DNA of 61,927 nucleotides from Streptomyces polyasparticus. GTDB taxonomy: Bacteria > Actinomycetota > Actinomycetes > Streptomycetales > Streptomycetaceae. The stretch is from assembly GCF_014493765.1 (NCBI RefSeq), contig NZ_JACTVJ010000008.1, forward strand, positions 1 to 61,927, written 5' to 3'. Shown piece by piece: positions 52,508 to 61,927 of the stretch. Positions within the stretch are counted from its first letter, which is position 1. The number at the start of each line of letters is the position of its first letter. Under the pieces are notes generated by a model. It was not told the origin of the DNA. It saw only the letters and a program-made list of their open reading frames with translations, and searched no databases. Position numbers and translations under genes: made by a program.

Positions 52508-53062
52508 TCAGGCAGTCGCCGTACGCCCCTCGCCCCGGAGCACCTCGACGCACGCCTGCCAGGCGGCAGGGCTCAGGGCGGGGCGCATCCTGGTGTACAG
52601 CTCCAGGAGGCCTGCCCCGTGCTTGCGGCGGAACTCCTCGTCGACCAGGGCGAGATCGAGCTCGTTCGCCGCCGTGAGCTCGGCGAAGTCCCGCTGCTCC
52701 TGCGGCGTGGGATGGCGGTCCTCGCCGGTGAACCGGTCGCGGTACGCGCCCGGTTCGCGATACGTCGTCGCCCGCTCGCACGCCCCGTAGAAATACACGA
52801 TCCCCTCGGCCTCGGCACCGATCGCGGCCACGAGCTCGGCCCGCCGCTCCAGGGGAAGCAGCGCGGAGGCGAACCCGTCCGTTCCGTAGAACGCATGGCA
52901 GAGTCCGGCCAGTTGGAGCTCCGGCCGCGCACCCCAGGCGGCGAGCTGCTGCCGTACGCGCAGCAGATGGGCGAGCAGGGTGCCGCCGGGGTGCTCCATG
53001 GCCTCGGCGCCGCACCGGCGCAGGAGCTCAAGGGCGGGCTCGATGTCCACGTCAGTGCTCAT
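52508..53062 (-). CDS. DUF6817-like protein
   Basis: Encodes 184 residues from ATG 53062, which overlaps the MarR gene stop (ATGA). HPGGTLLAHLLRVRQQL near residue 21 and LQLAGLCHAFYGTDGF near 45 resemble an HD-type metal-binding helix arrangement found in DUF6817 proteins. The substrate is unknown. Co-translated with the MarR regulator. Confidence 0.7.
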   Translation of the reverse strand: MSTDVDIEPALELLRRCGAEAMEHPGGTLLAHLLRVRQQLAAWGARPELQLAGLCHAFYGTDGFASALLPLERRAELVAAIGAEAEGIVYFYGACERATTYREPGAYRDRFTGEDRHPTPQEQRDFAELTAANELDLALVDEEFRRKHGAGLLELYTRMRPALSPAAWQACVEVLRGEGRTATA

Positions 53063-53550
53063 GACTCTCCGGTTCCTGGCGCCTCGCCGCCGGGCTCCAC
53101 GCCCTTCAGGCGGTCGATGGCCACCGTCAACGTATCGGTGAAGGCCGCCATTTGGCCGGGCGGCAGGTCCCCGAACAGGACGGCGGCGAGCTCGTCGCGG
53201 CCGCCGCGCAGGTCGGAGGTGAAGGTGCGCCCCTTCGCCGAGAGGGAGACCAGCGTCGCGCGCCGGTCGGTCGGATGCGCCCCGCGCGTGACCAGGCCCT
53301 CCTCCTCCAGCGCGTCCAGGAGGCCGGTCACATTGCGGGGCGTGACCCCGCGCCGGGCCGCGAGCGCCCGCTGGGTCATCGGCCCGTGGTGGAACAGCTC
53401 CCAGAGCACCCCGGCCCGCGCCGTCGTCAGCCCGCGCTCGGCGAGACCGCGCTGCATCAACGAACCGAGTACTTCGGCCAGTTCGAAGAGACGGTCGAGC
53501 GAAGCCCTGGCGGTGGCGGGCTCGTCCGGCGTATTGTGAAGTAACTTCAC
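53059..53550 (-). CDS. MarR-family regulator with an early TTA codon
   Basis: Encodes 163 residues from GTG 53550 behind GGAGG, nine bases upstream. MarR fold: MTQRALAARRGVTPRNVTGL near residue 70 is the recognition region, and wing DRRATLVSLSAKG follows near 105. Divergent from an ABC transporter operon. Codon 3 is TTA (53542-53544, minus strand), so translation may need the bldA tRNA. A perfect palindrome covers the start codon. Confidence 0.9.
   Translation of the reverse strand: MKLLHNTPDEPATARASLDRLFELAEVLGSLMQRGLAERGLTTARAGVLWELFHHGPMTQRALAARRGVTPRNVTGLLDALEEEGLVTRGAHPTDRRATLVSLSAKGRTFTSDLRGGRDELAAVLFGDLPPGQMAAFTDTLTVAIDRLKGVEPGGEAPGTGES
53536..53550. promoter_or_regulatory. 15-bp perfect palindrome at the MarR start
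   Basis: gtgaagt-a-acttcac, overlapping the first five codons of the MarR gene and about 60 bp upstream of the ABC gene ATG. Size and symmetry fit a MarR operator, so autorepression and control of the ABC genes are likely. Confidence 0.78.
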
Positions 53551-53609
53551 TATGTAGCACCTCCGTATACAGGGTAGTGCCATGGGCCGCCCGAGGGGAG
53601 TGGTCGACC

Positions 53610-54548
53610 ATGAAGATCCAAGTGAGGGGCCTGACCAAGGCGTTCGGCGGCCGGAGGGTGGTCGACGGGCTCACCTTCGAGGTGGAGCCCGCCGCGGTCA
53701 CCGGCTTCCTCGGCCCGAACGGCGCGGGCAAGACCACCACCTTGCGCATGCTCCTCGGCCTGGTCGCCCCGGACTCCGGCAGCGCGACGGTCGACGGCCG
53801 CCCGTACGCCGAACTGCCCGACCCGGGGCGGACGATCGGCGCCGCCCTGGAGGCCACCGGCTTCCACCCCGCCCGCACCGGCCGCGATCATCTCGCCGTC
53901 CTGTGCACCGTGCACGGCTTCGACCGGCGCAGGGCGGACGAGGCCCTGGAGACCGTCGGCCTCGCCGAAGCGGCCCGGCGCCGCGTCGGCGGCTACTCGC
54001 AGGGGATGCGCCAGCGTCTCGCCCTCGCCGCCGCGCTCCTGGGCGACCCCGAAGTCCTCGTCCTCGACGAACCCTCCAACGGCCTCGACCCCGAAGGGAT
54101 CGCCTGGTTACGGCAGTTCCTGCGCACCTGGGCGGACGCCGGCCGGACCGTACTGGTCTCCAGCCACCTCCTCTCCGAGATGGAGCAGCTCGTGGACCGT
54201 GTCGTGATCATCGACCGGGGGCGCCTCGTCCACGCGGGGCCGCTCGCCCACCTCCCCGGCGGACAGGTCTCGGTGCACAGCCCGCAGGCCGAAGCGCTCC
54301 GTACGGCCTTGGAAGCCACCGGTGCGCGCACGCACAGGACCCGGCCCGACGCCCTCACGGTCACCGGCCTCCCGTGCGCCGAGATCGGCCGCCTCGCCCA
54401 CCGCCACCGCATCGAGCTGCATGAACTCACGCCGGAATCGGGCGACTTGGAGACTCTCTTCTTCACTCTCACCGGCGGTGGCAGCGGCAGTGGCAGCGGC
54501 ACTGGAAACGGCATCGGCATCGGCGCCGGCTCGCGAGAGGGGAAGTGA
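53610..54548 (+). CDS. ABC transporter ATP-binding protein
   Basis: Encodes 312 residues from ATG 53610 behind GAGGGGAG. Walker A GPNGAGKTTT near residue 36, signature YSQGMRQRLALA near 130, Walker B VLVLDEPSNGLDPEG near 150, H-loop SSHLLSEME near 185. BcrA/DrrA-like drug or lipid export type. Codon 167 is TTA (54108-54110). The last 30 residues are a Gly/Ser repeat (GSGSGSGTGNGIGIGAG) from 6-bp units next to the stop. Runs into the permease gene. Confidence 0.93.
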   Translation: MKIQVRGLTKAFGGRRVVDGLTFEVEPAAVTGFLGPNGAGKTTTLRMLLGLVAPDSGSATVDGRPYAELPDPGRTIGAALEATGFHPARTGRDHLAVLCTVHGFDRRRADEALETVGLAEAARRRVGGYSQGMRQRLALAAALLGDPEVLVLDEPSNGLDPEGIAWLRQFLRTWADAGRTVLVSSHLLSEMEQLVDRVVIIDRGRLVHAGPLAHLPGGQVSVHSPQAEALRTALEATGARTHRTRPDALTVTGLPCAEIGRLAHRHRIELHELTPESGDLETLFFTLTGGGSGSGSGTGNGIGIGAGSREGK

Positions 54549-54550
54549 CC

Positions 54551-55330
54551 ATGGAGCGCCAGTCCTTGAGCCGACTCGTACGCGGCGAGTTCCACAAGCT
54601 GTTCACCACCCGCCTCTGGCTCTGGCTGCTGCTCGCGTCCCTGGCGCTCACCGCCCTGTACGCGAGCCTTCTGATCGCCTTCTCCGACGGCTCCGGGACC
54701 TGGACGCCGCCGCTCGACACGGCCCCTGGTCAGCAGACGCTGTTCGCGGTGGCCGCCGGCGGCACCGGCACGCTGGCCGCCGTCCTGGCCGCGATCGGCG
54801 TCACGGGGGAGTTCCGGCACCGCACGGCGACCGTGACCTTCCTGGCCACGCCGCACCGGGGGCGCGTCGTCACCGCCAAGCTCCTCGCGTACGCGAGCGT
54901 CGGCGCGGCCTTCGCCGTCCTCGGCCTGGGCGTGGTCACGGCGATCGCCCTGCCCTGGCTCTCGGCGAAGGGCATCGGCCTGTCGCTCACCGCGCACGGC
55001 ATCCCCGGCACGGCCCTCGGGGTCCTCGCCTCGGTCACGCTCTTCTCGCTGATCGGCGCGGGCCTCGGCGCACTCCTGCGGGACCAAGTCGCCACGGTGG
55101 TCGCCCTGTTGGTGTACCGCTTCGTCGCGGAGCCGATCCTCACCGGCGTACCGGCCCTCGAGGCCTTCTCGCGCTATTTGCCGGGCCCCTCGTCCTCGGC
55201 CCTGACGCAGATCACGCTCACCACGCAGGAGTTCCTTCAGCCGTGGGCCGGCGGTCTCCTGCTGACCGGTTACGGCCTGACGTTCGCGCTCCTGGGCACG
55301 GTGTGGTCCGTACGCCGGGACATCACGTAG
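54551..55330 (+). CDS. ABC transporter permease (ABC-2 type)
   Basis: Encodes 259 residues from ATG 54551 behind GGGGAAG; a GTG at 54545 overlaps the ATPase stop. Six membrane helices. GEFRHRTATVTFLATPHRGR near residue 88 is the conserved cytoplasmic loop of this permease family. Pairs with the ATPase as an exporter; substrate unknown. Confidence 0.88.
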   Translation: MERQSLSRLVRGEFHKLFTTRLWLWLLLASLALTALYASLLIAFSDGSGTWTPPLDTAPGQQTLFAVAAGGTGTLAAVLAAIGVTGEFRHRTATVTFLATPHRGRVVTAKLLAYASVGAAFAVLGLGVVTAIALPWLSAKGIGLSLTAHGIPGTALGVLASVTLFSLIGAGLGALLRDQVATVVALLVYRFVAEPILTGVPALEAFSRYLPGPSSSALTQITLTTQEFLQPWAGGLLLTGYGLTFALLGTVWSVRRDIT

Positions 55331-55351
55331 ACCTGTCCGTAGGGCAGAACC

Positions 55352-56089
55352 TCACTTGGGGCTCACCGCCGAGAGCACGGCGCCCGGGGCGAGCTCCCGG
55401 CGGACGAGCGCCTGCGCGGTGTCCGTGAGGCGGGCGCCGTGCCGGTGGCTGTAGGCGCGCAGGGTCCGGTCGGCCTCGGCCAGTTGGAGACCGCCGAACT
55501 CGGCGAGCATCCCCGTGGCCATGTCCACGGTGGCCTTCGCGGCCACGGCGGCCTGCGCGCGGGTGAGCACGTCGGTGCTGCGGACGGGCTCCGGGCGGTA
55601 GTGGAAGAGCGCCATGGCGGCGACGTCCGCGAGCGCCTGCGCGAGGCGGAGGTCGTCGGCGGGCATCCCGTCCGGGCCGGTGAGCAGCAGACCGACGGCG
55701 CCGATGGTCGTGTGGTCGACCCGCAGCGGCAGCGCGTGCACCGACCGGTAGCCGGCCCGCACCAGGAGCGGCGTCAACTGCGGCCACCGGCGCCCGCCTT
55801 CGGGCAGGCCGGGGGCGTCGACGGGTCGGCCCGTGCGGTGCGTGTCCAGACAGGGCCCTTCGTCGATCTGCAGCTGCAGCAGTTCGCACAGCGCGGCCCC
55901 GCCGTCGGAGGCGGACATGGTGCGCAGCCCCCCGCGGGCCGTGCCCATCAGGGTGCCCGCCGCGTCGGCTCCGGCGAGGTCGACGCAGTGCCGTGCGAGC
56001 CGGTCGAGCAGCATGACCGGATCGAAGTCCTCGGCGAGAGTGTCGGTCAGCCCGACGAATGCCTCGGCGAGCTGTTGTTCGCGGTTCAC
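55352..56089 (-). CDS. GAF-ANTAR RNA-binding regulator
   Basis: Encodes 245 residues from GTG 56089. N-terminal GAF sensor domain (1-165) with DEGPCLDTHRTGRP near 77. C-terminal ANTAR domain (AAKATVDMATGMLAE near 185, then three helices to 235), which binds paired hairpins in mRNA to block termination. Cytoplasmic. It follows the other GAF-ANTAR gene with a six-base gap, so they form an operon. Confidence 0.9.
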   Translation of the reverse strand: MNREQQLAEAFVGLTDTLAEDFDPVMLLDRLARHCVDLAGADAAGTLMGTARGGLRTMSASDGGAALCELLQLQIDEGPCLDTHRTGRPVDAPGLPEGGRRWPQLTPLLVRAGYRSVHALPLRVDHTTIGAVGLLLTGPDGMPADDLRLAQALADVAAMALFHYRPEPVRSTDVLTRAQAAVAAKATVDMATGMLAEFGGLQLAEADRTLRAYSHRHGARLTDTAQALVRRELAPGAVLSAVSPK

Positions 56090-56095
56090 GACCGT

Positions 56096-57085
56096 TCACC
56101 GTCCCTCTTCGGTTGCGCCGTCGCCTGCTTCCTGCCGGCCCGGTCCCTGGTCGCCTGATTCCTGATCACTCGGTCCCTGATCACTCGGTCCCTGGCCACT
56201 CGATCGCTGGCCACTCGATCGCTGGTCGCTCGGTCTCGGACCGCCCGGTCCCTTGTCACCCGGTCCCATGTCACCCGGTCCCTGGTCATCCCCTTCGCGC
56301 GAAAACCGGTAGCTGCGGTTGATGATCTCGTGGGCGACCTCAGAGACGGTCCGGCCCCGCACGAAGGCACGGGCCCGCATACGGTCCAGGGCCTGCTCCG
56401 GGTCGACGCCCAGCTGGATCATGACCATGCCGACGGCCTGATGGACCTCCGTACGGTCCGCGTCGGCGGCCTCCATCCACGACGCTACTCCGCCCTCGAC
56501 GGGGTCGGCGGCGGCCGGGTGCCCGTTTCCCAGATTGAGGACGGCGAACGTGACGGCGTCCCGGACCATCATCGCGATGCCCAGCTCACGCCAGGACAGG
56601 GCGCCCGGGGTGTCCCGGTACAGATCGAGCGTGCCGATCGCCTGCGCACCCGAGCCCAGCGGCAGCGAGAAGGCCGCCCGCACTCCCAACTCGACCGCCT
56701 GATGGGCGAAGACCGGCCACCTTCCGACGTCGGGCCCCTGCGTGAGATCACCGGCGAGGACCGGGGCGGACAGCCTGAGCGCGCTCTGGCAGGGACCGTC
56801 GCCCAGCGTGTACTGGGCCTCGGCGAGCCGGGCCGCGGTCTCGTCGCTGGCGAACCACAGCGCGCGCACCGTGCTTCCGGAGGCGAGGGAGACGGAGGCG
56901 CCGGTGATCGGAAGCAGCGCCACACAGGCCCGGCACAGGGCGGCGGGCACCTGCCGCGCATCGCCGGCGGCCGCGGCGGCGTCCGTCAGCGCGCCCGTGA
57001 CCCGCTTGCGGTCCGCGTCGGAGGCGTCGCGGCAACGATCCGCGTCGTCCGGCGGGACTGCGCCGTCCTGATGCTCGTGCCGCAT
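56096..57085 (-). CDS. GAF-ANTAR RNA-binding regulator with repetitive tail
   Basis: Encodes 329 residues from ATG 57085 behind GGAGG, seven bases off. GAF domain (30-200) with LGDGPCQSALR near 95, ANTAR domain (ADRTEVHQAVGMVMIQLGVD near 210 to 265). The last 60 residues are twelve or so pentapeptides of the GPSDQ/GPGDQ type from a 15-bp repeat beside the stop. The tail is not part of either domain. Confidence 0.9.
   Translation of the reverse strand: MRHEHQDGAVPPDDADRCRDASDADRKRVTGALTDAAAAAGDARQVPAALCRACVALLPITGASVSLASGSTVRALWFASDETAARLAEAQYTLGDGPCQSALRLSAPVLAGDLTQGPDVGRWPVFAHQAVELGVRAAFSLPLGSGAQAIGTLDLYRDTPGALSWRELGIAMMVRDAVTFAVLNLGNGHPAAADPVEGGVASWMEAADADRTEVHQAVGMVMIQLGVDPEQALDRMRARAFVRGRTVSEVAHEIINRSYRFSREGDDQGPGDMGPGDKGPGGPRPSDQRSSGQRSSGQGPSDQGPSDQESGDQGPGRQEAGDGATEEGR
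56107..56290. repeat. 15-bp in-frame repeat at the end of the second ANTAR gene
   Basis: About twelve degenerate units of cggtccctggtcact type, coding pentapeptides on the minus strand. Ends within about ten bases of the stop at 56096. Confidence 0.9.
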
Positions 57086-57161
57086 CGCCGCCACCTCCAG
57101 CCGTGCCGTCCACGTTGCGACGTGATCCACCAGTATCACCCTTGGTGGCGGCTGTGATGCG

Positions 57162-57199
57162 CGACGTCCCGCCCGCGCGGGTGCACGGACGGGACGTCG
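57162..57199 (-). terminator. hairpin after the arabinoxylanase gene
   Basis: Perfect 10-bp stem cgacgtcccg / cgggacgtcg with an 18-base loop, 40 bp past the stop at 57239 and ahead of the ANTAR genes. Confidence 0.7.
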
Positions 57200-57238
57200 G
57201 AATCAGGACAGGGTGAGCACCCGTTCAGGCGCCCGGGA

Positions 57239-59854
<2,616 letters not shown>

Positions 59855-59945
59855 CTCTCGTACGAGGTCGGTTCAGCCCTCTCGTACGAGGTCGGTTCAG
59901 CCCTCTCGTACGAGGTCGGTTCAGCCCTCTCGTACGAGGTCAGCC
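59855..59945. repeat. 24-bp tandem repeat, 3.8 copies, on the sigma gene stop
   Basis: Units at 59855, 59879, 59903 and 59927 (the last shortened by five bases). First three are identical: ctctcgtacgaggtcggttc plus agcc. The stop of the minus-strand AbfB-sigma gene (59940-59942) lies in the shortened unit, so the gene end was copied outward. Confidence 0.95.
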
Positions 59946-61481
59946 CCAGTTTCCCCGTACGAGGAAAGAGGCCTGGCCGGTGAAGGCCCGGGTGCCGTTG
60001 GAGCCGTCGAGCCGGATCCGGCCGTCGCGCGGACGCAGCGCCGAGCCCGGGTAGTTCTGCGCGTGCAGGGTCACGGACCCGGCGGCCGTCCCGGGGCGCG
60101 GACAGAAGGTGGCGTCCCGTCGGAACAGATCGCTGCCGTCCGGGGCGCTCAGCCGCAGCCGCAGGTAGTGATGGCGCAGATAGCGGCCGTCGGCGGCGCG
60201 GAAGGTGACACAACTGCTGTCGGCGAGCCCGCGCACGACCGAGAAGGTGGCCCGCTGCCGTGTCTGCGGGCTGCTGTCCGCGGAGACCTGGCCGAGCGTC
60301 GCGAAGTCACCGTCGTACGTGAGGAATTGACCGGGCCGGTCCACGGATTCGAGCGACCGGTCGCCCAGCGGAACGGTGGCGGCGGGCGCGACCGTGCGCT
60401 CCGGGGAGCGCGGCTCACTGGCCGTGGGAGCGGCGGCGGCACCGGGTGTACGGGGCGCAGGCTCGGGCCAGACCGCGTACGTGGCCGCCCCGGTGATGAG
60501 CACCGCGCCCGCGGCCAGGCCGACCAGCGGATGAGCGGTCACCGCGGTGACCTTGCCGATCAGTGCGCCACTGGTGGCGGTCGTCGCGCCGGCGGTGACG
60601 TGTGCCGTGCCCGTGGCCAGCCCGGCGGTGCTCATGGCGGTACCCGCAGCCGTACCGGCCACTCCCGCCGTACCCGAAAGCAGCCCCTTGGCGGCCAGCG
60701 CGGAGACCAGCGCCGCAGGAACCGCGAGCGGCGCGATGCTCACCAGGAGCCGCTCGGCCGGAATCCGTTCCGCCGCGGTCGCCGTACAGACCGGGCAGAC
60801 GCGGGTGTGCCGCGCGATCCGCTTGCGCCACACCGAGGTGGGCCGGCCGTCCCAGCCGACGACGGTCTCGTCCAGCTGCGCACAGCGCGGGTCGGCGGCA
60901 AGGGCGGCGACGATCGTCCGGCCGAGCTCCAACTGCTCGCGCATGCGCTGCAGACGTACACCGGCGTGAGCGACCGTCAGTCCCGTCGCCGCGGCGAGGT
61001 CCTCGCGGCTCAGCGTGCCCGCGCACTCCTGCCACCACAGTGCGAGCAGCTCCTGCTGGTCCGGGTCGAGCCACCGTCCTGCCTCGACCACCTGCCGGCG
61101 CTCGTCCGACATCTGCAGCCGCAGCACCGTCATGTCATGGGGCTGGGCGGCGGCATCCGGTATGCGGTGCGCCTCGTCGATGACCTCGGTCCGGTGGGCG
61201 AAGGCCCGCTGCCGCTCCCGGTGCGTGCTGATCTGGCGGAGGGTGATCGACACCAGCCAGGACCGGAAGCTCTCCGGTGCCCGCAGCGCGGGCAGGTCGC
61301 GCACCGCGCGCAGCAGGGTCTCCTGTACGACGTCGTCGACGTCGGCGTGACCTCTCAGGGCGCGCCCGACGATGTTGTAGAGCAACGGCAGATACGCGGC
61401 GATGAGCTGCTCGCGCGCCCGTTCGTCACCGGCCTGCGCCGCCACGACCAGCTCCGTGCGGTCCGCGTCGTTCAGCCTCAT
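59940..61481 (-). CDS. ECF sigma factor fused to zinc anti-sigma motif, membrane helix and AbfB (CBM42) domain
   Basis: Encodes 513 residues from ATG 61481 behind GAGGGAG. Sigma region 2 near residues 18-95 (DERAREQLIAAYLPLLYNIV; DVDDVVQETLLRA) and region 4 near 137-195 (LSREDLAAATGLTVAHAGVR). Then H225-x3-C229-x2-C232 (HTRVCPVC), the zinc anti-sigma signature. A hydrophobic Ala/Gly/Thr-rich region (245-337) with a membrane helix near 318-337 follows. Residues about 372-513 are an AbfB arabinose-binding domain (SLESVDRPGQFL; GLADSSCVTFRAADGRYLRH; LFRRDATFCPRPG). Inferred role: senses arabinose side chains outside and releases or activates its own sigma part inside. Immediately upstream of the arabinoxylanase gene on the same strand. 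Confidence 0.93.
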   Translation of the reverse strand: MRLNDADRTELVVAAQAGDERAREQLIAAYLPLLYNIVGRALRGHADVDDVVQETLLRAVRDLPALRAPESFRSWLVSITLRQISTHRERQRAFAHRTEVIDEAHRIPDAAAQPHDMTVLRLQMSDERRQVVEAGRWLDPDQQELLALWWQECAGTLSREDLAAATGLTVAHAGVRLQRMREQLELGRTIVAALAADPRCAQLDETVVGWDGRPTSVWRKRIARHTRVCPVCTATAAERIPAERLLVSIAPLAVPAALVSALAAKGLLSGTAGVAGTAAGTAMSTAGLATGTAHVTAGATTATSGALIGKVTAVTAHPLVGLAAGAVLITGAATYAVWPEPAPRTPGAAAAPTASEPRSPERTVAPAATVPLGDRSLESVDRPGQFLTYDGDFATLGQVSADSSPQTRQRATFSVVRGLADSSCVTFRAADGRYLRHHYLRLRLSAPDGSDLFRRDATFCPRPGTAAGSVTLHAQNYPGSALRPRDGRIRLDGSNGTRAFTGQASFLVRGNWG

Positions 61482-61861
61482 TCCCACTCCCTCAGGGGAG
61501 CGATCAACCCCGTACGGCCCCACTCCTCGACATCGGAGAACGTATCCTCCGCGCCGGAGTCGGGTGAGCGCAAGGCCCACCCGGGCTCGGCTCTTCGGAC
61601 GCGCCGAGCCCAGCCGAGCTCGTCCATGCCCGTCCAGGTCCGTCGGGTCAGATCCCACCGAGGCCGAGCTCCGCCGCGGAGGGCGCCGAAACCCTGACGA
61701 CACCGGTGAACACTCGGCCGTCCCGGTGGACCCCGGCAGCAGGGTTCAGAACGTTGGGGCACACGAGAGGGACGCCGGTTGGGCGGAGCGGACGCACGGC
61801 GTCGCCTTGGCGACCGGCCCGGCACCCGCGTACGCGCAGGCCCTCGTCGACGGGCCCGGCG
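61482..61861. other. intergenic region upstream of the sigma gene
   Basis: About 380 bp. No convincing gene: open frames here lack G/C third-base bias and family features. cggagaacgtat at 61533-61544 may be a control site for the sigma gene. The rest shows nothing I recognise. Confidence 0.5.
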
Positions 61862-61927
61862 TCATGTGCCGGTGAGCTTGTCGAGGTCGGGGGCGTAGAC
61901 GGTCATCCAGTGCGGGTTCAGCCGGTA
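61862..61927 (-). CDS. 3' end of an unidentified gene, cut by the window edge
   Basis: Reads YRLNPHWMTVYAPDLDKLTG then T and a stop. Nearly every third base is G or C, so it is real coding sequence. Too short to name. It is upstream of the sigma gene on the same strand. Confidence 0.6.
   Translation of the reverse strand, partial: YRLNPHWMTVYAPDLDKLTGT

Overview
The window comes from the core chromosome of a Streptomyces or close relative. The evidence is GC near 70 percent with G/C-ending third positions, frequent GTG starts, many ATGA/GTGA stop-start overlaps, rare TTA codons, and the well-known gene order acs / Tad-pilus locus / helicase / bldG / anti-sigma / hppA / topA / tmk / holB.

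Layout. 1-8 kb (minus strand): alpha/beta hydrolase, holin-like protein, a decayed DUF6584 gene, nhaA, acs, and a SulP transporter fused to beta-carbonic anhydrase. 8-15.4 kb: deacetylase-like lipoprotein, MinD/CooC-type ATPase, AraC regulator, lactate-permease-like transporter, degenerate Fic protein, HAD phosphatase. 15.5 kb: a 6C small RNA with its terminator. 16-21.8 kb: Tad/Flp pilus operon (ssd, tadA, tadB, tadC, DUF4244 pilin, two TadE-like proteins) embedded in minisatellite DNA. 22.4-29.3 kb: DUF1998 helicase, bldG and its partner, hppA, lipoprotein. 29.4-35.7 kb: methyltransferase, MarR/MFS pair, frameshifted Ser/Thr kinase, small membrane protein. 36-47.3 kb: topA, membrane-anchored tmk, holB, secreted S33 peptidase, oxidoreductase with ECF41 sigma factor. 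47.4-57.1 kb: LysE exporter, TetR/MFS pair, PRC-barrel protein, SigB-type sigma factor, MarR/ABC module, two GAF-ANTAR proteins. 57.2-61.5 kb: a secreted GH10-CBM13-GH62 arabinoxylanase downstream of a one-piece sigma factor.

Most notable points. (1) The gene at 59940-61481 joins an ECF sigma factor, a zinc anti-sigma motif (HxxxCxxC), a membrane segment and an extracytoplasmic AbfB (CBM42) arabinose-binding domain. It lies directly upstream of, and on the same strand as, an arabinoxylanase, which suggests a single-protein arabinoxylan sensor. (2) At least a dozen tandem repeats (8-42 bp units) sit on or just beyond gene 3' ends, often with the stop codon inside the first unit. (3) TTA codons occur in ssd and in both arms of the MarR/ABC module, which suggests bldA-dependent translation. 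(4) There are clear operators and promoters: a triplet of TTGATC boxes spaced 10 bp apart before hppA, an ECF41-type promoter, and MarR and TetR palindromes.

All calls come from reading the sequence; no database search was run.
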